64,000 nt of DNA from Advenella sp. S44 (GCF_002810445.1 NZ_NEXS01000005.1:62001-126000), one strand, 5' to 3'. Shown: positions 10,901 to 20,057, counted from the stretch's first letter. Made by a program: numbers and translations. Notes: generated by a model not told the origin, from the sequence alone.

Positions 10901-11362
10901 ATGTCTTCTTCCCTCAAAATCGCAATATCGAATGCAGTCAAGGAGGCTATGCGGGCCAAGCAAACAGCAAGGCTGGGTACGCTGCGTTTTCTGCAGGCCG
11001 CCATCAAACAGAAGGAAATAGATGATCGCGTCGAACTGAACGATGATCAGGTGCTGGCAATTGTGGAAAAACAAGTCAAGCAGCGCAAAGAATCGATTAC
11101 CGCTTTTGAGAACGCCGGTCGCACTGAAACCGCAGAGGCCGAGAAAGCGGAACTGGCCGTGCTCAAGGAGTTTTTACCTGAGCAAGCATCTGAACAGGAA
11201 GTGGACGAAGCGGTCGATGCAGCGCTAACTCAAGTAACCTCGGATGGTGTTACGGGGCCGGCCGTCATGGGCAAGGCCATGGCCATTCTCAAGGAAAAAT
11301 TGGGCGGTCGCACCGATATGGGAGAATTATCCAAGCGGCTTAAGGATCGTCTGAAATCCTGA
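10901..11362 (+). CDS. yqeY: GatB/YqeY domain protein
   Basis: A 153-residue single-domain protein of the YqeY family, related to the C-terminal tRNA-binding tail of the amidotransferase subunit GatB. Typical features are SLKIAISNAVKEAMRAKQTARLGTLRFLQAAIKQKE at the start (seen as a helical, basic segment), the EAEKAELAVLKEFLPEQ motif, and MGKAMAILKEKLGGRTDMGELSK near the end. In many relatives it sits between rpsU and dnaG-rpoD; here it stands alone. Its exact role is not established. Confidence 0.9.
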   Translation: MSSSLKIAISNAVKEAMRAKQTARLGTLRFLQAAIKQKEIDDRVELNDDQVLAIVEKQVKQRKESITAFENAGRTETAEAEKAELAVLKEFLPEQASEQEVDEAVDAALTQVTSDGVTGPAVMGKAMAILKEKLGGRTDMGELSKRLKDRLKS

Positions 11363-11627
11363 GGATTTTCCCCAGAAAATGCGCTGTTGCCTGTCAGACC
11401 TGCAGCGCAAATGACCTGTTGCTAAAGGCCGCATTTCGCATTCGTCAATTACCCGGTCAACGCCATTTTCGTCATGCTTAACCGCTGTCAGAAAATGGCT
11501 TTTTTATGCGCGATACTCCTCAATTCTTTTAAGGACGATGAAGCTATCGTACCGGGCAAGCGCAATACAGCCATTGTCTATCGATAAATCTTGCCTATAA
11601 AGCCAGCGTTTCCCGTGCTGCCCTTCT

Positions 11628-12692
11628 CTACAGCAGCGACATCTGGGCATCGACTTCATCGACTTCGGCAAAGGTGCTGACACCCAGGCCAACCAATCGA
11701 TATAGCGTATGACGCTTGTCGGCTTCTACCCGCTCAAGCAGCATGGCCGCAGCCTGTCGTATGTCGTCGACGGAATACATCGGACTGGAATAGGTCTGTG
11801 ACCGGGTCACAATCCTGAACGAAGCAGTCTTGAGCTTGAGGGTGACGGTTCGACCGAACTTGCGCTTGCGCAAAACTTGCTCCCACAATTTTGTAGCGAT
11901 GGCATCCAACGGTTCCTGCAGTTGTATATAAGGCAGATCCCGGTCAAAAGTGGTTTCCGTGGACACTTGCTGTGATGGCTGATTGCCGTCCACTTCTCGC
12001 ATATCAATGCCACGCGCCAGCTCGTACAGACGATGGCCATGGCGTCCGAAATGATAAGTCAGTTCCCATTGGCTGCGCTGACGCAAGTCAGCAATGGTTT
12101 TCATATTTAGCCGGTGAAATTTTGCCAGCGTTACGCGACCGACACCGGGAATTTTTTCCAGCGGCAGATCCTGTAAAAACGCCAGCACCTTTGACGGTGG
12201 AATAACGCAAATACCATTAGGCTTATTCCAGTCAGACGCAATTTTGGCCAGGAATTTATTGGGCGCTACACCGGCCGATGCGGTCAGTGACGTTTGCTGA
12301 AAAATTTCCTGCTGGATGCGACGCGCCACTTCGGTGGCCGATGCGATGCCCTTGTGATTGACCGTCACATCCAGGTAGGCTTCGTCGAGCGACAGCGGCT
12401 CTATCCGGTCTGTGTATTGCATAAAGATTGCGCGCACCTGGCGCGACACATCGCGGTAAAGTGTAAAGTTGGGTGCAATATAGATGGCATGCGGACACAA
12501 TTGACGCGCACGCCGCACCGACATTGCCGATCTCAGCCCATACTTGCGCGCCTCGTAAGAAGCCGCGACAATGACTGAACGAATGCTCTCCCATGCAACT
12601 ACCACGGGCAGACCCCGGAGCTGCGGATTTTCACGCAGTTCGACCGACGCATAAAATGCGTCCATATCAATATGGACAATTTTTCTTGTCAT
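11628..12692 (-). CDS. dinB: DNA polymerase IV (Y family)
   Basis: An error-prone translesion polymerase. The 354 residues carry the palm carboxylates in HIDMDAFYASVE (about residues 7-18) and SLDEAYLDVT (about 100-109), helix-hairpin-helix region LPLEKIPGVGRVTLAKF, and the little-finger domain after about 240. The C-terminus ends DAQMSLL, a good match to a beta-clamp binding peptide (Q-x-S/D-L-L type). The ATG at 12692 gives the standard MTRKIVHIDMDAF start. I see no LexA box I would trust upstream. The 265-base gap downstream to 11363 has only a GCGCTG/CAGCGC hairpin without a T-tract. Confidence 0.95.
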   Translation of the reverse strand: MTRKIVHIDMDAFYASVELRENPQLRGLPVVVAWESIRSVIVAASYEARKYGLRSAMSVRRARQLCPHAIYIAPNFTLYRDVSRQVRAIFMQYTDRIEPLSLDEAYLDVTVNHKGIASATEVARRIQQEIFQQTSLTASAGVAPNKFLAKIASDWNKPNGICVIPPSKVLAFLQDLPLEKIPGVGRVTLAKFHRLNMKTIADLRQRSQWELTYHFGRHGHRLYELARGIDMREVDGNQPSQQVSTETTFDRDLPYIQLQEPLDAIATKLWEQVLRKRKFGRTVTLKLKTASFRIVTRSQTYSSPMYSVDDIRQAAAMLLERVEADKRHTLYRLVGLGVSTFAEVDEVDAQMSLL

Positions 12693-12768
12693 GGATTAAG
12701 GCGGTCAGTTCGTATTACAATTGCATTGTAGCGATTCGCACTACTCTCAATCCAGGTACCCCTTTATT

Positions 12769-12900
12769 ATGCAAAAATTTGTTGTATTGTCTGCCATTCT
12801 TATCTCCCTGGCCGGTTGCGGTGTGCATCAAGGCCACTATAAAGGGGCGCCTGCCGTGCCGGCTGATGCCCCACCTCCAACCTCTTTACTGTCAGAGTAA
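12769..12900 (+). CDS. Small lipoprotein, 43 residues
   Basis: A 43-codon gene starting ATGCAAAAATTTG and ending TAA. The product has a short signal peptide followed by a clear lipobox, SLAGC (Cys17), then a short Gly/Pro-rich tail ending PPPTSLLSE. It should be an inner- or outer-membrane-anchored lipoprotein. The GCGVHQGHY start of the mature part, followed by a Pro-rich stretch, loosely recalls LptM-type small lipoproteins (GCGLKGPLY), but the conserved KGPLY is not present, so I do not assign it. The next gene starts 6 bases downstream, so the two are probably co-transcribed. Confidence 0.75.
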   Translation: MQKFVVLSAILISLAGCGVHQGHYKGAPAVPADAPPPTSLLSE

Positions 12901-12906
12901 ATCATA

Positions 12907-13257
12907 ATGGGCGAACCTGGTATACACACAAGCCTTGTCCGGGCGATCCCGCAAGGCGTTCAGCTACTGACCCAGATCAACGATTTGATGCTGGACATCT
13001 ATCTTCTTGTCGCAGACGTTGACTTTGACCGCATCCCGGATATTTTGCCTGAAAAACGTTTCCAGCAGGAAGGCCAGATTCATGTATCCAGCCTCGGACT
13101 TGAGGACGAACCGGTAGAGGATGAAATGGAATCAATTCTGGCCAATATGGATTCCGAAGATACAGTGCTATTTTTCTGCGCTGACGAGCAGGCTTATCAT
13201 ATCGCGCTTGATTTTATCAACTATGACGGAGAGCGAGCGTTTCGGCCCGTTAGTTAA
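12907..13257 (+). CDS. Hypothetical acidic protein
   Basis: A 116-residue, markedly acidic protein starting MGEPGIHTSLVRAIPQ. I recognise no family. It has no signal peptide or membrane segment; the middle contains a stretch of acidic residues (LEDEPVEDEMESILANMDSEDT). It begins 6 bases after the small lipoprotein gene, which suggests an operon. Its last 90 bases overlap the 3' end of the convergent helicase gene. Coding status is supported mainly by tight spacing and continuous frame. Confidence 0.55.
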   Translation: MGEPGIHTSLVRAIPQGVQLLTQINDLMLDIYLLVADVDFDRIPDILPEKRFQQEGQIHVSSLGLEDEPVEDEMESILANMDSEDTVLFFCADEQAYHIALDFINYDGERAFRPVS

Positions 13258-15570
13258 GCGGCTGGCACATAGGGACGACCTTGCCACACCCGTTGCCGCA
13301 CCCTTGCCAGACATTATTTTACGTGCCATTTTTGAAACGTAGGCGGCTTGTGGCATCATTACCATTGTCTTGCGTGCCTGTCTTGCCTTGCGCCAGTCAA
13401 GGGCGTTCAGAACGGCTGTTGTATCGCGCATAAGCTCCTTGACAAACACCGACATTTTTTCTTGCTCTCGCGGAACCAGCAGCCACACATGCTTTCGGGC
13501 TCGCGTCAGAGCGACATAAAAAAGTCGCCGCTCGTCCGCATGATCAAAACATTCCTGTTTGGGTAAAAAATGTTCAAGCACCTTGTCAGCAGGCCTGCGG
13601 GATGGAAATCCGTAGGTCCCCTCCTCCATATTCAGAATACATACATAATCGGCCTCCAGTCCCTTGGATGCATGCACAGTAGTGGCGCTAATGCGCAAAT
13701 GGGGGTAGCAAGCGGCATAGACTTGCAGTTTCCGGCTATCGGGCAACAGATGTTTGAATCGGGCCAAAATGAGTACCGATGACGAGGCCACTGATGACGC
13801 GGGCCTGCCCGGCAGATTGCGTGCGAGCGTAGACTCGGTCGCCGCAAGTTGCAATTGAGATAAAACAACCGCCAGTCCGTCCTGCTGCGCGACAAGCGTG
13901 ATTACCGGTCCCCCACCACTGCTGGCAGCGTGCAACTGCTTGCGGTTCTGAAACGGGTTTTTCATCAGAAACCGACTGCTGACATCGCACAATATCTGAT
14001 TGAAGCGAAACGTGCGGCTGAGCGGCACGATTCGGGCGGCAGAATGCACACACTCGCGAAAATGCGTGCTGTATCGAATCTGGCTACCTGCAAAGCGATA
14101 AATAGCCTGCCAGTCGTCACCCACGCAAAACAGGCGCAACTGCGGGCGCTGGCGCAACATGGCGGCAATGAGAGCGAACCGCGAGGACGAGATATCCTGG
14201 AACTCATCGATCAGTACGTCGCGCCAGGGAACGATAAAGCGTTCACTTGACACATACTGCGTTGCGCGGGCAATCATATCGTCAAAATCAATTTGACCCC
14301 TTTCTCGCAAACGTTGTCCGTAAGCCTTCACCAGCGGCTGCACCAAAGCCGTTATATTCACGATGCGACGGTGCTCAGCAATTCGCATTTCATCAGTCTC
14401 TTTTGGCGCAGACGCCGCCTGCGCGCAAAACTGACGATACAGCGGCAAAACCGCCGCAATCTGCTCTACCAGGCCACGCCACCGAACAGTGCCCACCAGT
14501 GAGCGCAAGCAATCACGAACGCTGCCTGTCCCGCTCTCCGGCACAAAAGTGTTATGGCGCGTATGCGGTAAACACGCCATGTCGATGCAGACCTTATCGT
14601 TGACGCCATACGCTGTGAGTTCTTGGCGCAGCCGATCAATCAGGTAGCTGATATCGGACAAATACTGCGGGTCTTCCCACAGAATGATATGACGGGTGCC
14701 ATGACGACGGTGAATAGCGACCAGACGACGGGCCAGCGCTGCCATCGCGCATTGATCGGCGTCCCTTTCAGTGCAATCGAACACATCGACGTAGACGTCT
14801 ATATCCGACAAATGAAATATGCACTGATATGGGCGACGCCGCCCAAGGAATTCCGAATAGGGATAATGTTTTCGATAGTCGTATGCCACGCCCATGATGC
14901 AAAGCGCGTTTGCCACCAGGCACTCGACGGGATACCGGACTACCTCTCCTTGTATCGTCAGCATCAGGCAACTATCCAGATGAGCCTGATAATCGGCGCG
15001 CGTGGCGAACTCGCAGGACAATGCTACGCCCGGATCAATCACCGAAAAATACTCAAACAACAAACCAGCGTACTCGTCAGACATGTTTGCCAGTTGCTGG
15101 ATCTGCTTGTCGACAAATGCGTTTAGTTTCTGTCGATTACCGCAAAGATCTGCCAGTGCGGGCGATTGCTTTTCCACCTCGCGCACGATGTGCAAGCCCA
15201 GACTATGGAATGTGCTTGCAGCAAAATCGTCCATGGGCCAATGCGCACTAAGCCTACTGTGCATGCGGTCCTGTATTTCCAGCGCGGCCTCGCGGGCAAA
15301 GGCCAGACAGAGAATGTCAGCGGGCCTGGCCAGGCCGTGCGCCATGAGAAACGCAGCACGTCCTGTCAGCGTGCTGGTTTTGCCAGTTCCGGCGCCGGCC
15401 AGCACAAGCGTGGCGGGTGCATTCGAGATGCAGGCCAGCCGCTGCTCCTGAGTAAGCGGTGTACGTTCTATACTGTCAAACAGATCGGCATAACGGGCCA
15501 AGCACGCTGCCTCGTTTACCGGTTCAAAGGCCTCATTCGCGTTTTGCATTAGGACTACGCAAATGCCCAT
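13168..15570 (-). CDS. UvrD/HelD-like superfamily 1 DNA helicase
   Basis: An 800-residue superfamily 1A helicase. It has the Q motif TPLTQEQRLA (about 37-46), Walker A AGAGTGKT (58-65), Walker B IDEFQDIS, and late motifs VGDDWQAIYRF, TVHASKGLEADYV and VALTRARKHVW. A long middle segment between Walker A and Walker B (including YSEFLGRRRPYQCIFHLSD) resembles the inserted nuclease-fold-like region of helicase IV (HelD), but the HelD N-terminal domain is missing. Function is probably DNA repair or recombination. Start is uncertain: ATG at 15570 or 15549, neither with a good ribosome-binding site. It overlaps the convergent small acidic gene by 90 bases. Confidence 0.85.
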   Translation of the reverse strand: MGICVVLMQNANEAFEPVNEAACLARYADLFDSIERTPLTQEQRLACISNAPATLVLAGAGTGKTSTLTGRAAFLMAHGLARPADILCLAFAREAALEIQDRMHSRLSAHWPMDDFAASTFHSLGLHIVREVEKQSPALADLCGNRQKLNAFVDKQIQQLANMSDEYAGLLFEYFSVIDPGVALSCEFATRADYQAHLDSCLMLTIQGEVVRYPVECLVANALCIMGVAYDYRKHYPYSEFLGRRRPYQCIFHLSDIDVYVDVFDCTERDADQCAMAALARRLVAIHRRHGTRHIILWEDPQYLSDISYLIDRLRQELTAYGVNDKVCIDMACLPHTRHNTFVPESGTGSVRDCLRSLVGTVRWRGLVEQIAAVLPLYRQFCAQAASAPKETDEMRIAEHRRIVNITALVQPLVKAYGQRLRERGQIDFDDMIARATQYVSSERFIVPWRDVLIDEFQDISSSRFALIAAMLRQRPQLRLFCVGDDWQAIYRFAGSQIRYSTHFRECVHSAARIVPLSRTFRFNQILCDVSSRFLMKNPFQNRKQLHAASSGGGPVITLVAQQDGLAVVLSQLQLAATESTLARNLPGRPASSVASSSVLILARFKHLLPDSRKLQVYAACYPHLRISATTVHASKGLEADYVCILNMEEGTYGFPSRRPADKVLEHFLPKQECFDHADERRLFYVALTRARKHVWLLVPREQEKMSVFVKELMRDTTAVLNALDWRKARQARKTMVMMPQAAYVSKMARKIMSGKGAATGVARSSLCASRLTNGPKRSLSVIVDKIKRDMISLLVSAEK

Positions 15571-15771
15571 AGCATAATCAACGATAACGACGCTGGGTTG
15601 CCGACTCGTTGTTTTTATCCAGTAGTAAGTTCCTCATAGATCGGTACGCCTGGGCTTGAATGTCACGCCAACGGCGCTCAACGTACGCATCAGAGATTGG
15701 ACGAGTGTAGGATAGAACAGGCTCACACGCCACACTTAGCGCCGGCAACCCGCCGGCACAATTCGGATAGC

Positions 15772-15808
15772 AAAAAAACCGATAACGTACGAAACGTTAT
15801 CGGTTTTA
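15772..15808. terminator. Bidirectional terminator-like hairpin
   Basis: AAAACCGATAACGT (15775-15788) pairs perfectly with ACGTTATCGGTTTT (15794-15807), a 14-bp stem with a 5-base loop. Seven As on the left and four Ts on the right would let it act in both directions. No gene ends directly beside it: the nearest upstream gene on the minus strand stops about 220 bases away. Confidence 0.6.
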
Positions 15809-15935
15809 TCTTTCAAATGGCTGGAGAGCCCGCATTGCCGTCAAGAGCAACGATGCTGTGAACGTGTGCTGTTTAATCGCAACGGTGTGATTTACGCGTT
15901 AATTACCCAACACCAAAGCAACACCATTATTTACG

Positions 15936-15974
15936 CGTCAATAGCAGCGGCGTTGTTAACGCATGCTATTGACG
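15936..15974. repeat. Two-tier inverted repeat
   Basis: An outer perfect 11-bp stem, CGTCAATAGCA (15936-15946) with TGCTATTGACG (15964-15974), encloses an inner 5-bp stem GCGTT/AACGC (15950-15954 and 15958-15962) with a 3-base loop. No T-tract follows, so it is not a standard terminator. It could be part of a small RNA or a protein site. Confidence 0.6.
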
Positions 15975-16029
15975 TATTTGGGCTCACACACTGGACCAGG
16001 CGCCGCTATGGCGCCAAAGCCCAAATCCA

Positions 16030-16470
16030 TTAAGGCTGCGGACGAGACAGATCCTGTACCGGTGTGCCATCATTGCCCTGCTGCATGGGTACCGGTTCAC
16101 CCGGGGCTGCTGCAGGCTGGGCCGAGTCAGGCATAGGCTGTCCTGGCATTGCTTGCTCGGAAACAGGTTGACCATCGGGGCCAATCGTTGTTGTCGTGCT
16201 GGAGCCCGTGGCAGGGACGGTACCTGCAGGAGCCGCCTGAACGGGTAAATTTTGCTGCTGAGCCTGCTCTGGTGTGACCGGGACTGTTGTTTCCGTCACA
16301 CGTAACGTTGGCTCAACGTACATATCTTGTGATTTGGCCCAGGCCGAACGGGTATCCTTTGCCTCGCCGAGCGCATGCCGGGACAGGTTGTCCGAAGGCG
16401 TGGCAGCGTGTACGCTTGCTGTTGCTGCAGTTGCAAGAACGATCATAGCGGGAACGAGAAATTTTTTCAT
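16030..16470 (-). CDS. Secreted Pro/Gln-rich hypothetical protein
   Basis: A 146-residue protein with a clear signal peptide (about 1-22, MKKFLVPAMIVLATAATASV then HAA). The mature part is low complexity, rich in Pro, Gln, Ala and Thr, with a short TTTTIGPDGQPV segment and ending DLSRPQP. No domain is recognised; a periplasmic or cell-envelope location is likely. The start has an upstream GGGG-type ribosome-binding site at normal spacing on the minus strand. Confidence 0.7.
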   Translation of the reverse strand: MKKFLVPAMIVLATAATASVHAATPSDNLSRHALGEAKDTRSAWAKSQDMYVEPTLRVTETTVPVTPEQAQQQNLPVQAAPAGTVPATGSSTTTTIGPDGQPVSEQAMPGQPMPDSAQPAAAPGEPVPMQQGNDGTPVQDLSRPQP

Positions 16471-16728
16471 AGAAGTACCCCTTTAAAAGACATAAACAAA
16501 ACTTATATGACTCTCATGATAACAACAGAATCACACTTGAATGTAACGGAATGCATAAAAATCAAACATATCACTTCCCACAATGGAATTAATACATACG
16601 TTCGAGTCAATACGTTACAGGATATTCTGTCTTCTACTATAACTGAATTTAATTAAAATAAAAGTGCGTGATTAATAATCCGATACAATACAGCCACTAG
16701 TCAATACAGCCCCAAGAGGAGTTCGTGA

Positions 16729-16983
16729 ATGAAAAAACTGTTATTGCTTCTTGTTCCTGTCGTGCTGGCCGGTTGTGCATCCAGTGGGCTTGACGTGACA
16801 GACCGCGGCAATTATGGCGTCAAATGTTCACCCGACGCGAAAACGCCACCGAACTGGGAAATGTGCATGCAGACGGCCCAGAAAACCTGCGGCTATCAAA
16901 AACCTGTGAATATTTCACAACACAATCCGACTGGCACAGGCACGCCAGAGGATACCTACTTCATCAACTTTCAGTGTCAATAG
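16729..16983 (+). CDS. Small lipoprotein, 84 residues
   Basis: An 84-residue lipoprotein with a short signal peptide and a classic lipobox, VLAGC (Cys15). The mature protein has four further cysteines (near KCSPDAK, EMCMQT, KTCGYQ and the terminal QCQ), which suggests disulfides. I do not recognise a family. AGAGG lies upstream of the ATG at good distance. The last 20 bases overlap the convergent methyltransferase gene. The upstream 258 bases to 16471 are AT-rich and hold a TACAAT-like -10 near 16684. Confidence 0.8.
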   Translation: MKKLLLLLVPVVLAGCASSGLDVTDRGNYGVKCSPDAKTPPNWEMCMQTAQKTCGYQKPVNISQHNPTGTGTPEDTYFINFQCQ

Positions 16984-18136
16984 GCACCAGACACCACAAT
17001 GATGTCGTCTCTTTCGTGCGCGCCTCGTGTAATGGGTCTGAAGCATCCTCAGCACGTGCATGCGCCGGCTTGGTCTGATAAACGGCCAGCACGCGCAGGC
17101 CGTTGTCAGCAAACAACTGCTGCAGCGCATGCAGCGCACGCAACTGCAGCAGCTCAGCCAGGTCTGACATAATCAGCCATATTTGGCCGTCGGCTTGCAG
17201 ATGCTGTCTGGCCTGCTGCACAAAACCCGTCAGCATTTGTTCATTCGGATCATAGACCGCCGCATCCAGTGACGAAGTCACCTTGCCAGGCAACCACGGC
17301 GGGTTGCACACGATCAGATCCGCCCTGCCATCAGGGAAAAATTCACGAGCCTGCACCTCGATCTGCTTACCTAGCCCAAGTCGTTCCACATTTTCCTGCG
17401 CGCAGGTTACTGCCCGGGGTGAAGAGTCGGTGGCGATGATTCTGGCCACCCCCCGCTTGGCTAGCAAAATGGACAACACGCCAGTGCCGGTGCCGATATC
17501 GAATGCGCATCCACAGTCAGCCGGCAAGGGTGCCTGTCTGAACAGAGAGAGATACTCGGCGCGCGAAGGTGAAAATACGCCGTAATGCGGATGGATCAGA
17601 AAATCACAGCCGGCCACCGGAACACCTTTGCGACGCCATTCGTAAGCACCGACAACACCCAGCAACTCTCTGTATGACACAAGCATGGGAGGATGCGAAG
17701 GGCCATACACCTGAAGCAAAGCCTCTTTCCAAGCGGGAGCCCGGCGTAATGCAATCGCGTTATCCGATTCAACCTGGACAAGCAAAAGCCCTAACAGCCT
17801 TGCGCGCTGCGCCTGCTGCATTCGGTAGCGATGAAAACGCTCCGCCATCGATAATAAGGTGCTGTGATCGCCTGACCGTTTATTTTTCTTGTCCAGACGT
17901 CGTCCCAGGGCCCGCAGCAATTGCCGACCGTTTTGAAAATCGCCGCGCCAGACCAGACCGACACCGTTACGCATTTTTTTCAGCGCCTGGTCCGCCGGCC
18001 AGGTATCGTCGGCATATTCCAGACGAGCTGGCACACCGAAGCCAGCCTCGGATTGCCACTTGATTGTTGACGTTCCGTCAGGCAAGAGCACGCTTGTTTC
18101 CTGAGCGCGGCTCTCGTTCTGTTCGGTATGCATCAT
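16964..18136 (-). CDS. Class I SAM-dependent methyltransferase
   Basis: A 390-residue protein whose C-terminal half is a Rossmann-fold methyltransferase: motif I FDIGTGTGVLSILLA, the acidic loop IIATDSSPRAV, and the catalytic-type motif NPPWLPG, as in enzymes that methylate a glutamine or a base amino group (HemK/PrmB/RlmG-like). The N-terminal half has no domain I can name and may bind the substrate. The frame continues upstream to 18367, but the ATG at 18136 has GGGGAA four bases before it, so I start there. The specific target is unknown. It converges on a lipoprotein gene with 20 bases of overlap. Confidence 0.85.
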   Translation of the reverse strand: MMHTEQNESRAQETSVLLPDGTSTIKWQSEAGFGVPARLEYADDTWPADQALKKMRNGVGLVWRGDFQNGRQLLRALGRRLDKKNKRSGDHSTLLSMAERFHRYRMQQAQRARLLGLLLVQVESDNAIALRRAPAWKEALLQVYGPSHPPMLVSYRELLGVVGAYEWRRKGVPVAGCDFLIHPHYGVFSPSRAEYLSLFRQAPLPADCGCAFDIGTGTGVLSILLAKRGVARIIATDSSPRAVTCAQENVERLGLGKQIEVQAREFFPDGRADLIVCNPPWLPGKVTSSLDAAVYDPNEQMLTGFVQQARQHLQADGQIWLIMSDLAELLQLRALHALQQLFADNGLRVLAVYQTKPAHARAEDASDPLHEARTKETTSLWCLVPIDTES

Positions 18137-18671
18137 GTCGTTCCCCGTAGGTTGGCTGCCTGGCCGGCTTATTGCTGGTGCTAGATAAATTGCGCTTGGT
18201 GGCAAAAAGGCCAGGCGTTCTGCCCAAAGCGCCACAGCACGCCCAAAAATGCGAAGCAGCAAGAGCAGCCATTGCAAGCCTGGCAAACAAAGCATTGTGC
18301 CATAAAACGCAAGCGAGACAGTCTTTAGACGGCGCGACGAACATGAGCGAATCTGTCGTCGAAACACGCCAGATTGTGTTAACAGAACCCCATCATTGCG
18401 ACCGCTTCAATGAAACCCGCCGAGAAGGACCGGCGCCCAGCCATTGCCCTGCCGCCGCGGAGTGGCTCAGCTGGACGATAGTGATGAGGCCGATAAACCG
18501 AATAGAGAATGGAGATGACGCTGACAAATAGAACAATGATGAAGCCAACGAAAGCAGGCGTGCATCAAGACCTTACATAATACTGAATAAATTCGTGATA
18601 AATTATTAGCGTGTTCTACCCACCAGGGGGCGAGCAATGGCCTGCCCACACTTTATTTCCGGGAGTTTTCA
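18137..18671. other. 535-base gap before yceI
   Basis: No supported gene. Frames are open on both strands but lack recognisable families or good ribosome-binding sites. The last 100 bases are AT-rich (TAATACTGAATAAATTC near 18577) and probably hold the yceI promoter; I cannot fix its boxes. GGGAG lies just before the yceI ATG. Confidence 0.4.
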
Positions 18672-19256
18672 ATGATTTCTGTATTACGCAACACCGCTAT
18701 CTCAGCCGCCCTGCTCTGCGGCGTATCCGGCCTCGCTCATGGCGAAACGGCAAACTATGAAGTGGAGCCAACCCATACGTTTGTCACCGTTGAAGTGATG
18801 CACTTTAAAACATCGACACTGCGAATCCGGTTTGATGACGTCCAGGGCACCATTGCTGCCGATGCCAAGAAGAATGAAGGTACTGCCGATATTAAAATAA
18901 AAACGGAATCCGTCAATTCGGGCACAAAGGACTTCGATGATCATTTGAAGTCATCCGATTTTTTCAACGTTGAAAAATTCTCTGACATTACCTTCACCGG
19001 AAAGTCGTTTGACTATAAAGACGACAAACTAGCCTCTGTCGGTGGTGATCTTACGCTGCTGGGCCAGACCCATCCAGTGACACTGAAAAATACCAATTAC
19101 AACTGCTATTTTCAGCCGGTCATGAAAGAGAATGTCTGCGGCGGCGACTTTGAGACTACGATCAAGCGCAGCGAATGGGGCATGGACTGGGGTATCGATA
19201 TGGGCATTCCAGACGAAGTCAAAATACTGGTGCAAATAGAAGCCATCGTGAAATAG
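18672..19256 (+). CDS. YceI family periplasmic protein
   Basis: A 194-residue secreted protein of the YceI family, a lipocalin-like beta barrel that binds polyisoprenoid-type lipids. The signal peptide spans about residues 1-24 (ending LAHGE). Family features are YEVEPTHTFVTVEVMHF, a DVQGTI strand, SDFFNVEKFSDITFTG, GDLTLLGQTHPVTL, and the closing IKRSEWGMDWGIDMGIPDEVKI. Role in the cell is probably isoprenoid lipid binding or transport; the ligand is not shown here. Confidence 0.92.
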   Translation: MISVLRNTAISAALLCGVSGLAHGETANYEVEPTHTFVTVEVMHFKTSTLRIRFDDVQGTIAADAKKNEGTADIKIKTESVNSGTKDFDDHLKSSDFFNVEKFSDITFTGKSFDYKDDKLASVGGDLTLLGQTHPVTLKNTNYNCYFQPVMKENVCGGDFETTIKRSEWGMDWGIDMGIPDEVKILVQIEAIVK

Positions 19257-19640
19257 GGTGCACGTAGTCGTGCGACTTGGCGTGCAAGATATGCTGCCTT
19301 GAATAAAAACCGATACGTGTTGATCGCCTAACCGGACCCGGGTCGCCGGCTGGCACCGGCTGCCTTTGCAATTAGGCGCTTCGGTACGCGGCAGCTGGCC
19401 CGGTGCCGTACCCTCACCCTGTCGCCTCGCCTGCCCTTCACGCCTTCGTGACACGACAGTCACGCCTGCCCACCGCAAACCGATTGAAAGCAGCTCGCTC
19501 GTGGCCAACACTACAACAGCCATTGCCGCTGTTTTCATTTCATTCATGATATTTCTCTTTGTATCATTTCGGAAGTTGTATATACTTTTGCGCAGGTTCC
19601 CTTGTATGCAAGTGCTTGTTCCTTTAAGGAAAACTTGAAC
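19257..19640. other. 384-base gap after yceI
   Basis: No gene I can support. A minus-strand frame starting ATG at 19547 begins with a hydrophobic stretch (KTAAMAVVVLATSELL) but soon becomes Arg-rich and runs antisense through yceI. A TGCACG/CGTGC hairpin lies just after the yceI stop without a T-tract. Confidence 0.4.
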
Positions 19641-20057
19641 ATGACTTCAATCATAAAAAAAACCGCCGTTATTACAACCTTAATTTTTCTGGCCGCCTGC
19701 TCTTTTACTCAAACCGATCCCTACGCCGAGTTCACGGCACAGGAACTTGAATCGGATCAGACCATAACAACAACAGTAGCGTCATTCGCCGACAAGTATC
19801 CGCCGGCGGTGGTAAGTCGATGCGAAGCCATGACACACGAGTCCTACGAGAAAGGAACGCGATGCTATCGGGTCATCAATCGCAATTGGGAACGCGACTA
19901 TAAGCAGGCGTATGCCAATGCTGACAACCGAACCCGCGCCGTGTTAAAACGGTACTATTCCAGTTTCTCTTCGTATTACCTGGCTCCCGCAACACCAGCC
20001 CGGCAAAGAGCAGCTGAACAATCGTACCGACAACTACAGCGCCGCATCGACTCCTGA
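19641..20057 (+). CDS. Lipoprotein, hypothetical
   Basis: A 138-residue lipoprotein: signal peptide with lipobox FLAAC (Cys near residue 21), then a mature domain with paired cysteines (VVSRCEAMTH and KGTRCYRVI) and a basic, Tyr/Ser-rich C-terminal helix. No family recognised. The ATG at 19641 is preferred over the upstream in-frame start because it begins the signal peptide and has AAGGA 11 bases upstream. Cell-envelope location inferred. Confidence 0.75.
   Translation: MTSIIKKTAVITTLIFLAACSFTQTDPYAEFTAQELESDQTITTTVASFADKYPPAVVSRCEAMTHESYEKGTRCYRVINRNWERDYKQAYANADNRTRAVLKRYYSSFSSYYLAPATPARQRAAEQSYRQLQRRIDS

Larger units (their letters stand above)
15571..16029. other. Structured 460-base intergenic region
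   Basis: No coding region seen. It contains two strong hairpins, listed separately (15772-15808 and 15936-15974), a direct repeat ATTTACGCGTYAAT at 15890-15903 and 15929-15942, and a GGCGCC-GCTAT-GGCGCC hairpin at about 15999-16015 just after the stop of the minus-strand secreted-protein gene. Confidence 0.6.

Noticed and set aside
18172-18531. Plus-strand frame of 119 codons between the methyltransferase gene and yceI
   Set aside because: No family, no ribosome-binding site, Arg/Ala-rich composition typical of chance frames.
19343-19361. Third sigma-54 promoter (TGGCACC...TTTGC)
   Set aside because: The spacing between the GG and GC elements is wrong (three bases too long).
19029-19547. 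Minus-strand frame of 172 codons antisense to yceI
   Set aside because: The start looks like a signal peptide, but the frame then becomes Arg-rich and runs through yceI on the other strand; the yceI frame has clear family motifs.
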